In this document: positions 52,329 through 61,321 of the stretch, piece after piece
How the letters are laid out: each line of letters begins with the position of its first letter
Position numbering within the stretch: position 1 is the stretch's first letter
Assembly: GCF_900115295.1 (NCBI RefSeq)
Contig: NZ_FOVZ01000002.1
Coordinates: 806,001-870,000 of the forward strand
Direction: 5' to 3'
Source of the DNA: Sphingomonas sp. OK281
GTDB taxonomy: Bacteria > Pseudomonadota > Alphaproteobacteria > Sphingomonadales > Sphingomonadaceae
DNA: 64,000 bases
The notes under the pieces: model-generated
The model's input: only the letters and a program-made list of their open reading frames with translations
Told to the model about the DNA's origin: nothing
The model's database searches: none
Position numbers and translations under genes: made by a program

Positions 52329-55300
52329 TCAACCCTTGGCGATCAGTCCGGTCGCGGCTTGCAGGTCGACCGAGACGAGGCGGCTGACACCGCGTTCGAT
52401 CATCGTCACGCCGAACAGGCGGTGCATGCGGCTCATCGTGACGGCATTGTGCGTGACGACGAGGTAGCGCGTGTCGGTGTCGCGCGACATCCGGTCGAGC
52501 AGGTCGCAGAAGCGCTCGATATTGGCGTCGTCGAGCGGCGCGTCGACCTCGTCGAGGACGCAGATCGGCGCGGGATTGGTGAGGAACAGACCGAAGATCA
52601 GCGCGACCGCGGTCAGCGCCTGCTCGCCGCCCGACAGGAGGGTGAGCGACTGGAGGCGTTTGCCGGGCGGTTGTGCCATGATCTCGAGTCCTGCTTCGAG
52701 CGGATCGTCGGAGTCTATCAGTTCCAAGTGCGCGGCGCCGCCGTCGAACAGCGTGGTGAAGAGGCGCTGGAAATGGCCGTTGACCGCCTCGAACGCGGCG
52801 AGCAGGCGCTGGCGACCTTCGCGGTTCAGCGTGCCGATCGAGCCGCGCAGGCGGTTGACGGCTTGGCCGAGTTCGTCGCGCTCCACCGCGTTGCCCAGTG
52901 CGGAGTCTTCCAGTTCGGCGAGTTCGATTTCGGCGACGAGGTTGACCGGGCCGATCCGCTCGCGATCGGTGGTGAGGCGGTCGTGCGTGGCGGACTCTTC
53001 GGTTGGCGCGCGGACGTCGGCGACCGCGAAGCCGAGGCGTTCGGGGAGGACGGGGGCGGGGCATTGGAAGCGCTCGCCCGAGAGGCGGCCGAGATCGAGG
53101 CGGCGCGCTTCGTGGTTCTCGACGCGGGCGATCGCGCCGGCGCGGGCTTCGCGGGCGACGGCGAGCGCTTCGGTGGCGGCGCGGTGGGCGTTGTCGGCGG
53201 TGCGGGCGGCGGTTTCCGCGGTGCGTTCGGTGGCGAGGAGCGCGTCGGCGGTTGTGCGCGCGTCTTGGTGTTCGGCGTCGAGCGTCTCGATCTCTGCGTC
53301 GAGGGCGGCGGGGCGAGCGGCGATCGCGGCGAGGTCGGTGGCGAGCGTGGTTTCGCGCGTGTCCATGGCGGCGATGCGTTTGGCGGCTTCACCGGCACGC
53401 GCGCGCCAGCTTCGGGTGTCGGCTTGCGCGGCGGACAGGCGTTCGCGGTGGGTGGCGATGCTGCGGTCGAGCGTGGTGCGATCGGCGCGGGCCTGCGCGA
53501 CGGCGGCGCGGGCGCGCTCGGCGTCGTATTGAAGCGCGGCGACCTGACGCGCGTTGGCGATGCCGTCGGGGACGGCGGCCATCGCGGCTTCGGCGCGGGT
53601 AAGGTCGGCGTGGGCGTCGGCGACGTCGTCGGCGATGCGGTGCGCGCGAACGTCGAGGTCTGCGCGCTGGGTTGCGAGGCGTTCGAGCGCGGCGGCGGCG
53701 CGGTCTTCCTGGCGGATCGCGTCGCGCGCGGCGGTTTCGGCGCGTTGCAGGGCGGCGCGGGCGGTTTGCGACTGGCCTCTAGCCTGGGCGATTCGCTCGT
53801 CGATCGCGGCGCGGGTTCGTTCGGCCTCGTCCAGCGCCTTGGCCGCGGCGGGGCGGGCGGCCTGGAGCGCGGCGAGGCGGTTGCGGCGGACGAGGCGTTC
53901 GGCGGCGGCTGCGCCGGTGCCGGTTGCGGTGAAACCGTCCCAGCGGCGGAGTTGGCCGTGCCGGGTAACAATGCGCTGGCCGACGGCGAGGTGTTGCTGG
54001 CCGTCGGTGTCGACGACGAAGACCTGCGCGAGCCTGCGGGCGAGAGCGGGGGGCGCGTCGACATGCTCTGCCAGCGGTTCTGCGTCGGCGGGTGCGGCGG
54101 GGTCGTCTTCGCGGGGCTTGGCGCCCGCCCATGCGTCGAGGCCGGTGTCGAGGTCGTCGCCGAGTGCTGCGGCTAGCGCGCGTTCGTAGCCGGTGTTGGC
54201 GGAGACATGGTCGAGCAGCCGGTCGCGGCCGCTGCGCTGCGTTGCCTTGGTAAGCGCCGTCACTTCGCTATCGATTGCGGCGAGGTCTGCGCGGGCGGTG
54301 GCGCGGGTGGTTTCGGCGGCATCTCGCGCGCTGGTCGCGGTGGCTTCGTCGGTGTCTGCCTGGGTGATGGCTTTGCGGGCGGATTCTGCTGCAGCGGTCG
54401 CGGCGCGTCGGGTTTCGGCGGCGGTTTCGCGCTCTGCGGCTAGCGGCGCGGGGTCGCCGAGGGCGAGGAGGGCGGCGGCGATCTGCGCGGCATCGCGGTT
54501 GGCGCGGTCGGCGCGGGTGCGGGCGGCGGCGAGCGCGGCGCTGGCGACGCGGACCTCGGCGGCGTCGCGGGCTTGCGTGGCGAGCGCCTGGGCGAGGGAG
54601 ACTTCTGCGTCGCGGACGCTGCGTTCGGTTTCGGCGAGGGCTGCGTCGAGATCGGGGATTGCGGCGGTGGCGTCGGCGATCGCGGTGTCGAGCGCCCTGG
54701 CCTCGTCGGCGAGGCGGGCGAGCGCGGCCGCGGCGTCGCTGGCGAGCGATCCTTCGCGGGCGCGGTCGTCGGCGATCCGGGTGCGGGCGTCGGTCAGGTC
54801 GGCGATCCTCCGCTCGACGCTGGCCTTTTCGGTTTTGAGCGCGGCGAGGCGGTGGGCGAGGTCGCCGACCAGGTCGCGCGCGGCGAGCGCTGCGGTGCGG
54901 GCGGTGGCGACGGCTTCGATCGCACGGTGTTGGTCTGCGGCGGCTGCGCGTTCGGCTTCGGTGGTCGCGCGGACGCGGGTTTCGGCGGCGGTGGCTTCGA
55001 CCTTGGTGGCATCCGCTGCGGTGGCGGCTTCGCGCCATCGGGCGAACACTGTGCGCGCTTCGGCGACGCGGATCTGCGCGGAGATGAGGCGATAGCGTTC
55101 GGCGGCGCGGGCCTGGCGTTTCAGTGCCGCGGCGCGCGCATCCTGGTCGGAGATGATCTCGTCGAGCTTGGCGAGATTGGCCTCGGTGGCGCGGAGTTTC
55201 CCCTCGGCGTCTTTCCGCCGGACGTGGAGACCGGCGATCCCGGCGGCTTCCTCGAGCATCGCGCGGCGGTCTGCGGGTTTGGCGGCGATGACCGCGCCGA

Positions 55301-55715
55301 TCTTGCCTTGGCTGACCAGTGCGGGGGAGTGCGCGCCGGTAGCGGCGTCTGCGAAGAGCAGGCCGACGTCTTTCGCGCGGACGTCGCGGCCGTCGATCCG
55401 GTAGGCGGAGCCGGCGCCGCGTTCGATCCGGCGGACGATCTCGCGTTCGTCGCCCGCAATTTCGGCGAGGATCGAGACTTCGGCGAAGTCGCGCGGGGGG
55501 CGGGTCGCGGTGCCGGCGAAGATCACGTCCTCCATGCCGGCGCCGCGCAGGGATTTCGCGCTCGCCTCGCCCATCGTCCAGCGGAGCGCTTCGAGGAGGT
55601 TGGATTTACCGCAGCCGTTCGGGCCGACGACGCCGGTGAGACCGGGTTCTATGCGGAGATCGGCTGGGTCGACGAAGCTCTTGAAGCCGGTGATGCGGAG
55701 GCGCTTGATCTGCAT
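52329..55715 (-). CDS. smc: Chromosome segregation protein SMC
   Basis: SMC is the condensin ATPase that compacts and organises the chromosome. The 1128 residues show the N-terminal ATPase half with Walker A GPNGCGKS (31-38), a long Ala/Arg/Glu-rich coiled coil, a hinge at about 500-620, a second coiled coil, and the C-terminal half with signature LLSGGEQALTAVAL and Walker B PICVLDEVDAPLDD. Start ATG 55713-55715 (MQIKRLRITGFKSF) is exactly the family N-terminus; the open frame upstream is repeat sequence. The coiled coils are strongly biased to Ala and Arg, which explains the many long antisense frames. It is downstream of the DsbA-like genes, separated by two palindromes. Confidence 0.96.
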   Translation of the reverse strand: MQIKRLRITGFKSFVDPADLRIEPGLTGVVGPNGCGKSNLLEALRWTMGEASAKSLRGAGMEDVIFAGTATRPPRDFAEVSILAEIAGDEREIVRRIERGAGSAYRIDGRDVRAKDVGLLFADAATGAHSPALVSQGKIGAVIAAKPADRRAMLEEAAGIAGLHVRRKDAEGKLRATEANLAKLDEIISDQDARAAALKRQARAAERYRLISAQIRVAEARTVFARWREAATAADATKVEATAAETRVRATTEAERAAAADQHRAIEAVATARTAALAARDLVGDLAHRLAALKTEKASVERRIADLTDARTRIADDRAREGSLASDAAAALARLADEARALDTAIADATAAIPDLDAALAETERSVRDAEVSLAQALATQARDAAEVRVASAALAAARTRADRANRDAAQIAAALLALGDPAPLAAERETAAETRRAATAAAESARKAITQADTDEATATSARDAAETTRATARADLAAIDSEVTALTKATQRSGRDRLLDHVSANTGYERALAAALGDDLDTGLDAWAGAKPREDDPAAPADAEPLAEHVDAPPALARRLAQVFVVDTDGQQHLAVGQRIVTRHGQLRRWDGFTATGTGAAAAERLVRRNRLAALQAARPAAAKALDEAERTRAAIDERIAQARGQSQTARAALQRAETAARDAIRQEDRAAAALERLATQRADLDVRAHRIADDVADAHADLTRAEAAMAAVPDGIANARQVAALQYDAERARAAVAQARADRTTLDRSIATHRERLSAAQADTRSWRARAGEAAKRIAAMDTRETTLATDLAAIAARPAALDAEIETLDAEHQDARTTADALLATERTAETAARTADNAHRAATEALAVAREARAGAIARVENHEARRLDLGRLSGERFQCPAPVLPERLGFAVADVRAPTEESATHDRLTTDRERIGPVNLVAEIELAELEDSALGNAVERDELGQAVNRLRGSIGTLNREGRQRLLAAFEAVNGHFQRLFTTLFDGGAAHLELIDSDDPLEAGLEIMAQPPGKRLQSLTLLSGGEQALTAVALIFGLFLTNPAPICVLDEVDAPLDDANIERFCDLLDRMSRDTDTRYLVVTHNAVTMSRMHRLFGVTMIERGVSRLVSVDLQAATGLIAKG

Positions 55716-55767
55716 TCTTGCGCCCCCCGACGACTTAAGTTGGATCTTACCCCGGACCGTTGCGATG

Positions 55768-55824
55768 TTGTTTCCCCGCGAAGGCGGGGACCCAGACTGG
55801 GCTCCCGCCTTCGCGGGAGAACAA
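55768..55824. repeat. Type B composite palindrome, copy 7
   Basis: CCCCGCGAAGGCGGGG, centre ACCCAGACTGGG, then CTCCCGCCTTCGCGGGAG, flanked by TTGTTT and GAACAA. It lies 53 bp upstream of smc; in-frame read-through would add a false PAKAGAQSGSPPSRGN leader to SMC. Confidence 0.92.
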
Positions 55825-55867
55825 GGGGGTGGGCTGCCCGTGGGCACGCTTACCGCCCTTGCCTCCA

Positions 55868-55965
55868 CCCCGGCGAAGGCCGGGGCCCAACGGGAGAGGT
55901 CGCGGTAACGAAGCGCTGATCTCCGTTAGCAACGTCCCCCAATTGGGCCCCGGCCTTCGCCGGGG
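55868..55965. repeat. Type A composite palindrome (98 bp), copy 6
   Basis: CCCCGGCGAAGGCCGGGG-CCCAACGGG and CCCAATTGGGCCCCGGCCTT-CGCCGGGG, with GTAACGAAGCGC in the middle. It pairs with the type B copy 43 bp away and sits between the DsbA-like gene and smc. Confidence 0.93.
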
Positions 55966-55991
55966 TGGTAGTTACTGATGGCGGGGGTAGC

Positions 55992-56732
55992 TTACGCCCC
56001 AGCCGCCTTCAGCGCCTTCTCCATCTGATCCCAGCTCACGACCTGATCGAGCTTCTTGTCGTTGATCAGGAACGTCGGCGTGCCCGTAACCGTGCCCGCC
56101 TGCATCGCGTTTTCGGTCGGCTTGGCCATCACTTCGAGCTGCTTCTGATCCGCGAGGCATGCGCGCGCCTTCGCTTCCGGGATCCCGCGCTGCTTGACGA
56201 AATCGATCGCGCCCATCTGTTCGGCGAGCTTGGTCGCGACGACCGTCGGCGGCTGGTTGGCGAGCGCCTTCTGCTGGTCGGGGGTCATCGCCTGAAGCTT
56301 GTCGAGGAAGGCGATCTGGTTGCCGTACATCTGCTCGAGGATCGGGAAGAACGGCGCGACGCCGCCGCACTGGCCGAGCAGGGTCAGCGCCACGTCGGGC
56401 GCGCCGTGGACGAGGAAATCGCGGAATTCGAAGCTGACTTTCCCGGTCGAGACGTACTTCTCGGTCAGCGGCTTGTAGGCCTCGCGGCCGAACGCGCCGC
56501 AGGTCGGGCACGAGCGCGCGCCATATTCGACCAGCTTGATCGGCGCGTTGGGGTTGCCCATCAGATAGCCCTCGGGGGTCTTCACGACCGTCTCGGTCCA
56601 GTTCTGGCCGGCGGGGGCTGCGGCGGCCGCGACGGGCGCGGCGGCGGGCTGGTCGACGTTGCCGGTCGAATCGTTCTTCGAGCAGGCGGCGAGCGCGAGC
56701 GGCAGGACGGCGAGCGTGGTCAGGAACTTCAT
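55992..56732 (-). CDS. DsbA-like thioredoxin-fold lipoprotein
   Basis: A 246-residue envelope protein with an N-terminal lipobox (LALAAC, Cys17), an Ala/Pro linker, and a DsbA-type thioredoxin fold. The active-site pair is Cys75-Cys78 in RSCPTCGAFG; the cis-proline loop is GTVTGTPTFLINDKKL. It probably oxidises or isomerises disulfides of exported proteins, anchored to a membrane. TGGAG precedes ATG 56730-56732. It lies 26 nt after a second DsbA-like gene, clearly in one operon. The lipid anchor is predicted from the lipobox only. Confidence 0.9.
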   Translation of the reverse strand: MKFLTTLAVLPLALAACSKNDSTGNVDQPAAAPVAAAAAPAGQNWTETVVKTPEGYLMGNPNAPIKLVEYGARSCPTCGAFGREAYKPLTEKYVSTGKVSFEFRDFLVHGAPDVALTLLGQCGGVAPFFPILEQMYGNQIAFLDKLQAMTPDQQKALANQPPTVVATKLAEQMGAIDFVKQRGIPEAKARACLADQKQLEVMAKPTENAMQAGTVTGTPTFLINDKKLDQVVSWDQMEKALKAAGA

Positions 56733-56758
56733 CGGGTTACTCCAGTGAATCACGTGAA

Positions 56759-57424
56759 TTAACGGGCGCCGGCCTTGCGGAGGGCGGGTTCGAGCTGTTC
56801 CCAGCCGACATGCGGGACGAGTCTGCCGTTGAGGTAGAAGGTCGGCGTGGAGTCGATCTCCTTCGGCGCGTCGGCGGTCAGTTTGACGATGCGGTCGATC
56901 TCGGGCTGGTTGGCGAAGCACGCGTTGATCGCCGCGTCCGACAGCCCGCGCGCCTTGACGAACGCGGTCAGGCCGGAGCCGTCTGCGTTGGCGCGGATTT
57001 GTGCCGCCGCCGGGTACATGTTCAGGCGCGCGGCGTTGCCTTGCTGGTATTCGATCCCGCGCTCGAGCCATTGCGGCTGTGCGGCGAAGATCGCGGACGA
57101 GGTGGCGGAGAAGCCTTTCGGGCCGGTGCAGCGGGCGAGGATCGCCGCTGCCAGATCGAGCCGGTCGCGGATGAAGCTGCGGACTTCGAGGCTGGTCGAG
57201 CCGGATGCGATCATTTGGCGCTTGAGCACGGGTTCGGACTTCACCGAGAAGTCGGCGCAGTGCGAGCAGGTGTAGCTGGCGTATTCGACGAGCTTCACGC
57301 GGGCGGCGGGGTTGCCGATCAGGTAGGCGCCCGAGGGGAGGATGCGCGCGGTCTGCGACCAGTCGCGCTTGGGCGCGGCACCGGTCAGGAGGAAGAGGGC
57401 GAAGACGGCAAAGAGGACGCGCAT
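56759..57424 (-). CDS. DsbA-like thioredoxin-fold exported protein
   Basis: A 221-residue protein with a signal peptide (VLFAVFALFLLTGAA), a catalytic Cys53-Cys56 pair in YTCSHCADF, and the cis-proline segment EIDSTPTFYLNGRLVPHVGW. Paired DsbA-like genes between a DUF721 gene and smc are a recurring sphingomonad arrangement. The start overlaps the DUF721 stop as TGATG. The two CxxC sequences differ (CSHC here, CPTC in the neighbour), so the two may have different redox potentials or partners. Confidence 0.9.
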   Translation of the reverse strand: MRVLFAVFALFLLTGAAPKRDWSQTARILPSGAYLIGNPAARVKLVEYASYTCSHCADFSVKSEPVLKRQMIASGSTSLEVRSFIRDRLDLAAAILARCTGPKGFSATSSAIFAAQPQWLERGIEYQQGNAARLNMYPAAAQIRANADGSGLTAFVKARGLSDAAINACFANQPEIDRIVKLTADAPKEIDSTPTFYLNGRLVPHVGWEQLEPALRKAGAR

Positions 57425-57999
57425 CAGGTGATCCTGGGAATGCCGTGCGTCGAGGCGACGCCAGCGGCGAGGGATTCGAGGACGGCGCGCAGTTCCGGAT
57501 CGGCGATGCCCTTCAGGCTCATACCGAGATCGACGGGGACCGGGCGGATCGATGGCGGTGCTTTCCGCGGCACGGGCGCGGCGACCTCGCCTTGTCGGAT
57601 CGCGACCTTCACGATCGCGGCATAGCCGAAGAAGCGGTTCACGCGCTCGATGATTTCGGGCGCGATGTGCTGCATCATCGGGGCATGCGCGCCGCGGACG
57701 GTAAGGGTCAGGACGCCGTCCTGTTTCTTGCCGACCGGGAAACGGATCGATTCGGGGATGCTCGCGCCCGCCAGTTTCGCGCCGACGATCTCGGGCCAGC
57801 GGCTGACGATCGACGACTGGACGAAGCCGAATCGCCGGAATGCCGCGCCGCCGATCGCGGGCAACAGCTCGGCGACCGCGCGCGAGCGGTTCTCGCGCGG
57901 GGCGTCTGGGTCGGTCCTGCCTTTAATGCGCTTCGTCGCCGGCTTGGGCGTCGCGGCTTTGGGCAGAGAAACGGGCGGCTTGCTCATCTGCGAACCCAT
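57424..57999 (-). CDS. DUF721 / DciA-like protein
   Basis: A 191-residue protein with a disordered basic N-terminus (KPATKRIKGRTDPDAPR) and a DUF721 domain at about 35-125 (VQSSIVSRWPEIVGAKLAGA ... LTLTVRGAHAPMMQHIAPEI). DUF721 proteins of the DciA type load or support the replicative helicase DnaB in bacteria that lack DnaC; alphaproteobacterial members are often shorter or differently arranged, so I assign the family but not a proven role. It starts the operon DUF721-DsbA-DsbA-smc. Its start lies only 14 nt from the divergent mutY start. Confidence 0.82.
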   Translation of the reverse strand: MGSQMSKPPVSLPKAATPKPATKRIKGRTDPDAPRENRSRAVAELLPAIGGAAFRRFGFVQSSIVSRWPEIVGAKLAGASIPESIRFPVGKKQDGVLTLTVRGAHAPMMQHIAPEIIERVNRFFGYAAIVKVAIRQGEVAAPVPRKAPPSIRPVPVDLGMSLKGIADPELRAVLESLAAGVASTHGIPRIT

Positions 58000-58013
58000 G
58001 CCATAGGCGACGC

Positions 58014-59063
58014 GTGAACGCCAAGCGCTCTTCGGTCTCCGGCGCCCTGCTCGACTGGTATGACGCGCATCGTCGCGACCTGCCGTGGCGCGCGAAGCCG
58101 GGCGAGGCGGTCGATCCGTACCGGGTGTGGCTGTCCGAGGTGATGTTGCAGCAGACGACGGTGGCCGCGGTGACGCCGCGGTTCCTCACGTGGACCGCGC
58201 GGTGGCCGGATTTCGCGAGCTTAGCGGCGGCGGACGATGCCGATGTGATGGCGGCTTGGGCGGGGCTTGGGTATTACGCTCGGGCGCGCAATCTGGTGAA
58301 AGCGGCGAAGGCCGTGGTGGCCGAGCATGGCGGCGTATTTCCGCGGACCGAGGTGGAGCTGCGCGCTTTGCCGGGTCTGGGCGCTTATACGGCGGCGGCA
58401 GTGGCGGCGATCGCGTTCGGCGAGCGGGCGGTGGTGGTCGACGCGAATGTCGAGAGGGTGGCCGCGCGGCTGTTCGCGATTCAGACGCCTTTGCCGGCTG
58501 CGCGGCCTGCTATCCGGGTGGCGGCGGATTCGATCACACCGGATACTCGGGCGGGCGACTTTGCGCAGGCGATGATGGATCTGGGGTCGGGGATCTGCAC
58601 GACGCGCGCGCCGAAATGCCTGCTGTGTCCGATCCGCGCGTTTTGCGAAGGCTTCAAGCAGGGCGCGCCCGAGCGGTTGCCGGTGAAGGCGAGCAAGACG
58701 GCAAAGCCTCAGCGGTACGGGACGATCTTCTGGCTGGAGCGCGACGGGCAGGTGTTGCTGGTGCGGCGGCCGGACAAGGGTTTGCTGGGCGGGATGCGCG
58801 CGTTTCCGACCGGGCCTTGGGGTGATGTTCCCCCCGGTTTCGAGGACGCGCCGGCGCAGGCGGACTGGCGGATGCTGGACGAGACCGTGGCGCACGGATT
58901 TACGCATTTCGATCTGCAACTGACGCTTGCGGTGGCGACGGTCGAGGCGCATCAACTGCGCGTTCCAACGGCAAGCGAATGGTGGCCGATCGACGAGCTG
59001 GATACCGCCGGCCTCCCGACCGTTTTCGCCAAGGCCGGCAAGACCATACGGAGAGCTGCATGA
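58014..59063 (+). CDS. mutY: Adenine DNA glycosylase MutY
   Basis: MutY removes adenine mispaired with 8-oxoguanine. The 349 residues show the N-terminal LPWR...SEVMLQQTTVAAVTPRF (catalytic Glu in EVMLQQT), the helix-hairpin-helix LPGLGAYTAAAVAAIAFG with VDANVERV (catalytic Asp), the [4Fe-4S] loop CTTRAPKCLLCPIRAFC with C-x6-C-x2-C-x5-C spacing, and a C-terminal NUDIX-like 8-oxoG recognition domain (about 235-345). The start is GTG 58014. Its stop overlaps the serine hydrolase start (ATGA). Confidence 0.96.
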   Translation: MNAKRSSVSGALLDWYDAHRRDLPWRAKPGEAVDPYRVWLSEVMLQQTTVAAVTPRFLTWTARWPDFASLAAADDADVMAAWAGLGYYARARNLVKAAKAVVAEHGGVFPRTEVELRALPGLGAYTAAAVAAIAFGERAVVVDANVERVAARLFAIQTPLPAARPAIRVAADSITPDTRAGDFAQAMMDLGSGICTTRAPKCLLCPIRAFCEGFKQGAPERLPVKASKTAKPQRYGTIFWLERDGQVLLVRRPDKGLLGGMRAFPTGPWGDVPPGFEDAPAQADWRMLDETVAHGFTHFDLQLTLAVATVEAHQLRVPTASEWWPIDELDTAGLPTVFAKAGKTIRRAA

Positions 59064-60412
59064 AACTGGTGCACTGGATTTCGACGGGCGGACTTGCCGC
59101 GTTGGCCGCCGCCACGGCCTATGCCCAGCAGGCGCAACCGCGTCCGCAGGTGAGCCCGCAGGCTCGGCCGACGCCGCGGATGACGATCCCGGTCAACGCA
59201 CTGCTGCCTGCCACGTCCGCGCTGTTCGACAGCTATGTTGCGCAGAACAAGATGCCGGGGATCGTCGGCGCGTTTGGGGCTGGTGATGGGCCGACGTTGT
59301 TCCCGTCGGCGGGCAAGATCAGCGACGACCCAAGTGCTCCGGCCGCCGGCCCCGATTCGCTGTGGCGCGTCTATTCGATGAGCAAGCCGATCACCGGCAT
59401 GTCGGCGATGATGCTGGTCGAGGACGGCAAGCTCAACCTCGACGATCCGGTCAGCAAATATATCCCGGCGTTCAAGGACATGAAGGTCGCGACCAGCCCC
59501 GACACGTCGCTCACCACGCGCCCGGCGACGCGGCCGATCACGATCCGCAACCTGCTGACGCATACCGCCGGGCTCGGCTACACGATCGTCACCAAGGGGC
59601 CGCTGCTCAAGGAATATGAGCGGCTCGGCATCCTGCCGCTGTCGGTCAGCGCGGCGATGGAAGAGAAGATGCGACCCGTCCGGCCCCAGTCACTCAAGGA
59701 GTTCGCCAACCGCGTCGCGACGCTGCCGTTGATCGCCGAGCCGGGTACCAAGTGGAGCTATTCGATCGGGCTCGACGTGATGGGCCGTGTGATCGAGGTC
59801 GCGAGCGGTATGAGCTTCGAGCGGTTCGTCCAGACGCGGTTGTTCGATCCGCTCAAGATGAAGTCGAGCTTCTGGCAGGTGCCGCAGAGCGAGGTCGGGC
59901 GGCTGGCGACCAACTATGCGTTCGTCGGCGACACGCGGACGCCGCTCGATCCGGCTGCGACGTCGGTGTTCCTGCAGAAGCCGAGCTTCCCGTATGGCGG
60001 TGCGGGCCTGGTGATGTCGGCGCGCGATTACGATCGGTTTCTGCACATGATCCAGGACGGCGGCATGCTCGACGGCGTGCGCGTGATGAAGCCCGAGACG
60101 ATCGCGCTGGCGACGTCGAACTTGTTGCCGGCGGGTGTGACCTATGGCAGCGTAAGCGGTGGCACCGGCGGGACGAATGGCAGCAACATGGGCTTCGGCG
60201 CGGGCGGATCGGTGGTGCTGGCCACCACGCCGAACGGTCCGGGCAAGGGCACCTATGCCTGGGGCGGCGCGGCGGGGACGATCGCCTGGGTCGATCCGGT
60301 CAAGCGGTCGCGCGGCAACGTGATGGTCAACTACTTCCCTGCGGACCGAATTCCGCTGCGGGAGCAGGTGGTCGCGGCATTGATGCAGGATGCGGCGAGG
60401 TTGCGCCGATGA
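59060..60412 (+). CDS. Exported serine hydrolase (class C beta-lactamase fold)
   Basis: A 450-residue secreted enzyme of the beta-lactamase / penicillin-binding / esterase group. A signal peptide (ISTGGLAALAAATAYA, cut near residue 22) and a Pro/Gln linker precede the catalytic Ser106 and Lys109 in YSMSKPITGM. Tyr in KWSYSIGLDVMG occupies the YxN position, with Ile for Asn, which is more usual in esterases and EstB-like enzymes than in true beta-lactamases. AWGGAAGTIAWVDP near the end corresponds to the third motif. Likely an esterase or peptidase of unknown substrate. It lies between mutY and nudC, with ATGA overlaps on both sides. Confidence 0.9.
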   Translation: MKLVHWISTGGLAALAAATAYAQQAQPRPQVSPQARPTPRMTIPVNALLPATSALFDSYVAQNKMPGIVGAFGAGDGPTLFPSAGKISDDPSAPAAGPDSLWRVYSMSKPITGMSAMMLVEDGKLNLDDPVSKYIPAFKDMKVATSPDTSLTTRPATRPITIRNLLTHTAGLGYTIVTKGPLLKEYERLGILPLSVSAAMEEKMRPVRPQSLKEFANRVATLPLIAEPGTKWSYSIGLDVMGRVIEVASGMSFERFVQTRLFDPLKMKSSFWQVPQSEVGRLATNYAFVGDTRTPLDPAATSVFLQKPSFPYGGAGLVMSARDYDRFLHMIQDGGMLDGVRVMKPETIALATSNLLPAGVTYGSVSGGTGGTNGSNMGFGAGGSVVLATTPNGPGKGTYAWGGAAGTIAWVDPVKRSRGNVMVNYFPADRIPLREQVVAALMQDAARLRR

Positions 60413-61296
60413 GCGTGATGGAGGCACCTGGGTTTACCGGTGGGACGCTCGACCGGTCGGATGCGTTGCGCCACGATCCGGAAGGGCTGGCGGCGGCGCA
60501 GCGCGATTGGCGGGCGCGGTTGCTGGTGCTCGATGGGCTGCTGCCGGGCACGACCGACCACGGGCATCTTGCCTGGACGTCGATGGCGGATATGCCCGAC
60601 GATGCCGAGCCGATCCTGCTTGGACTCGACGAAAGCGGGCGGCCGCATTTCGCGGCGCTGCTGAACGGGATGCGCGTCGACAATGCACCCGCGATGCGCT
60701 CGCCCGCGCTGATGGCGGTGCTGGCTGCGCTCGCGCCGGGTGAGGCGGCGACGTACGCTGGCGCGCGGAGTGTGATCGACTGGCATGTCCGGCACGGCTT
60801 CTGCGCGAAGTGCGGATCGCCGACCGAAATGTTCCGGGCGGGGTGGGCGCGGAAGTGCCCGAACTGCGGGACCGAGCATTTCCCGCGGGTCGATCCGGTG
60901 GTCATCATGATCGCCGAGCATGACGGGCGCGCGCTGCTCGGGCGGGGCAGGGGGTGGCCGCCGGGGCGGTATTCCGCGCTTGCCGGTTTCGTCGAGCCGG
61001 CCGAATCGATCGAGGAAGCGGTTGCGCGCGAAATCCTCGAAGAGTCGGGCGTTCGGGTCGGCAAGGTGCGGTATGTCGCGAGCCAGCCCTGGCCGTTTCC
61101 GTCTTCGCTGATGATGGCTTGCGTTGCCGAGGCGGAGGACGATGCGATCACGCTCGATGTGAACGAGCTCGAGGACGCGATGTGGGTGCCGCGCGAGATG
61201 GTGCGCGCGGTGTTGCGCGGGGAGGAGGGGCCGTTCGTGGCGCCGCCGCCTTATGCGATCGCGTACACGCTGCTGAAGGAGTGGGCGGGGGAGTAG
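60409..61296 (+). CDS. nudC: NADH pyrophosphatase NudC
   Basis: NudC hydrolyses NADH to NMNH and AMP and can remove NAD caps from RNA. The 295 residues have a zinc ribbon (FCAKC and KCPNC), then the NUDIX box GFVEPAESIEEAVAREILEE-SG, and the NudC-specific SQPWPFPSSLMMAC motif. The ATG overlaps the serine hydrolase stop, so mutY, the hydrolase and nudC form a coupled operon with a common theme of nucleotide and damage clean-up for the outer two genes. Confidence 0.95.
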   Translation: MSVMEAPGFTGGTLDRSDALRHDPEGLAAAQRDWRARLLVLDGLLPGTTDHGHLAWTSMADMPDDAEPILLGLDESGRPHFAALLNGMRVDNAPAMRSPALMAVLAALAPGEAATYAGARSVIDWHVRHGFCAKCGSPTEMFRAGWARKCPNCGTEHFPRVDPVVIMIAEHDGRALLGRGRGWPPGRYSALAGFVEPAESIEEAVAREILEESGVRVGKVRYVASQPWPFPSSLMMACVAEAEDDAITLDVNELEDAMWVPREMVRAVLRGEEGPFVAPPPYAIAYTLLKEWAGE

Positions 61297-61321
61297 GTGA
61301 ACTGTCTCCCGGTGGGCACCA

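Noticed and set aside
52359..55919. Long Gly- and Ala/Arg-rich plus-strand frames over smc
   Set aside because: They are the antisense of the biased coiled-coil codons of smc, which has all SMC motifs in the other direction.
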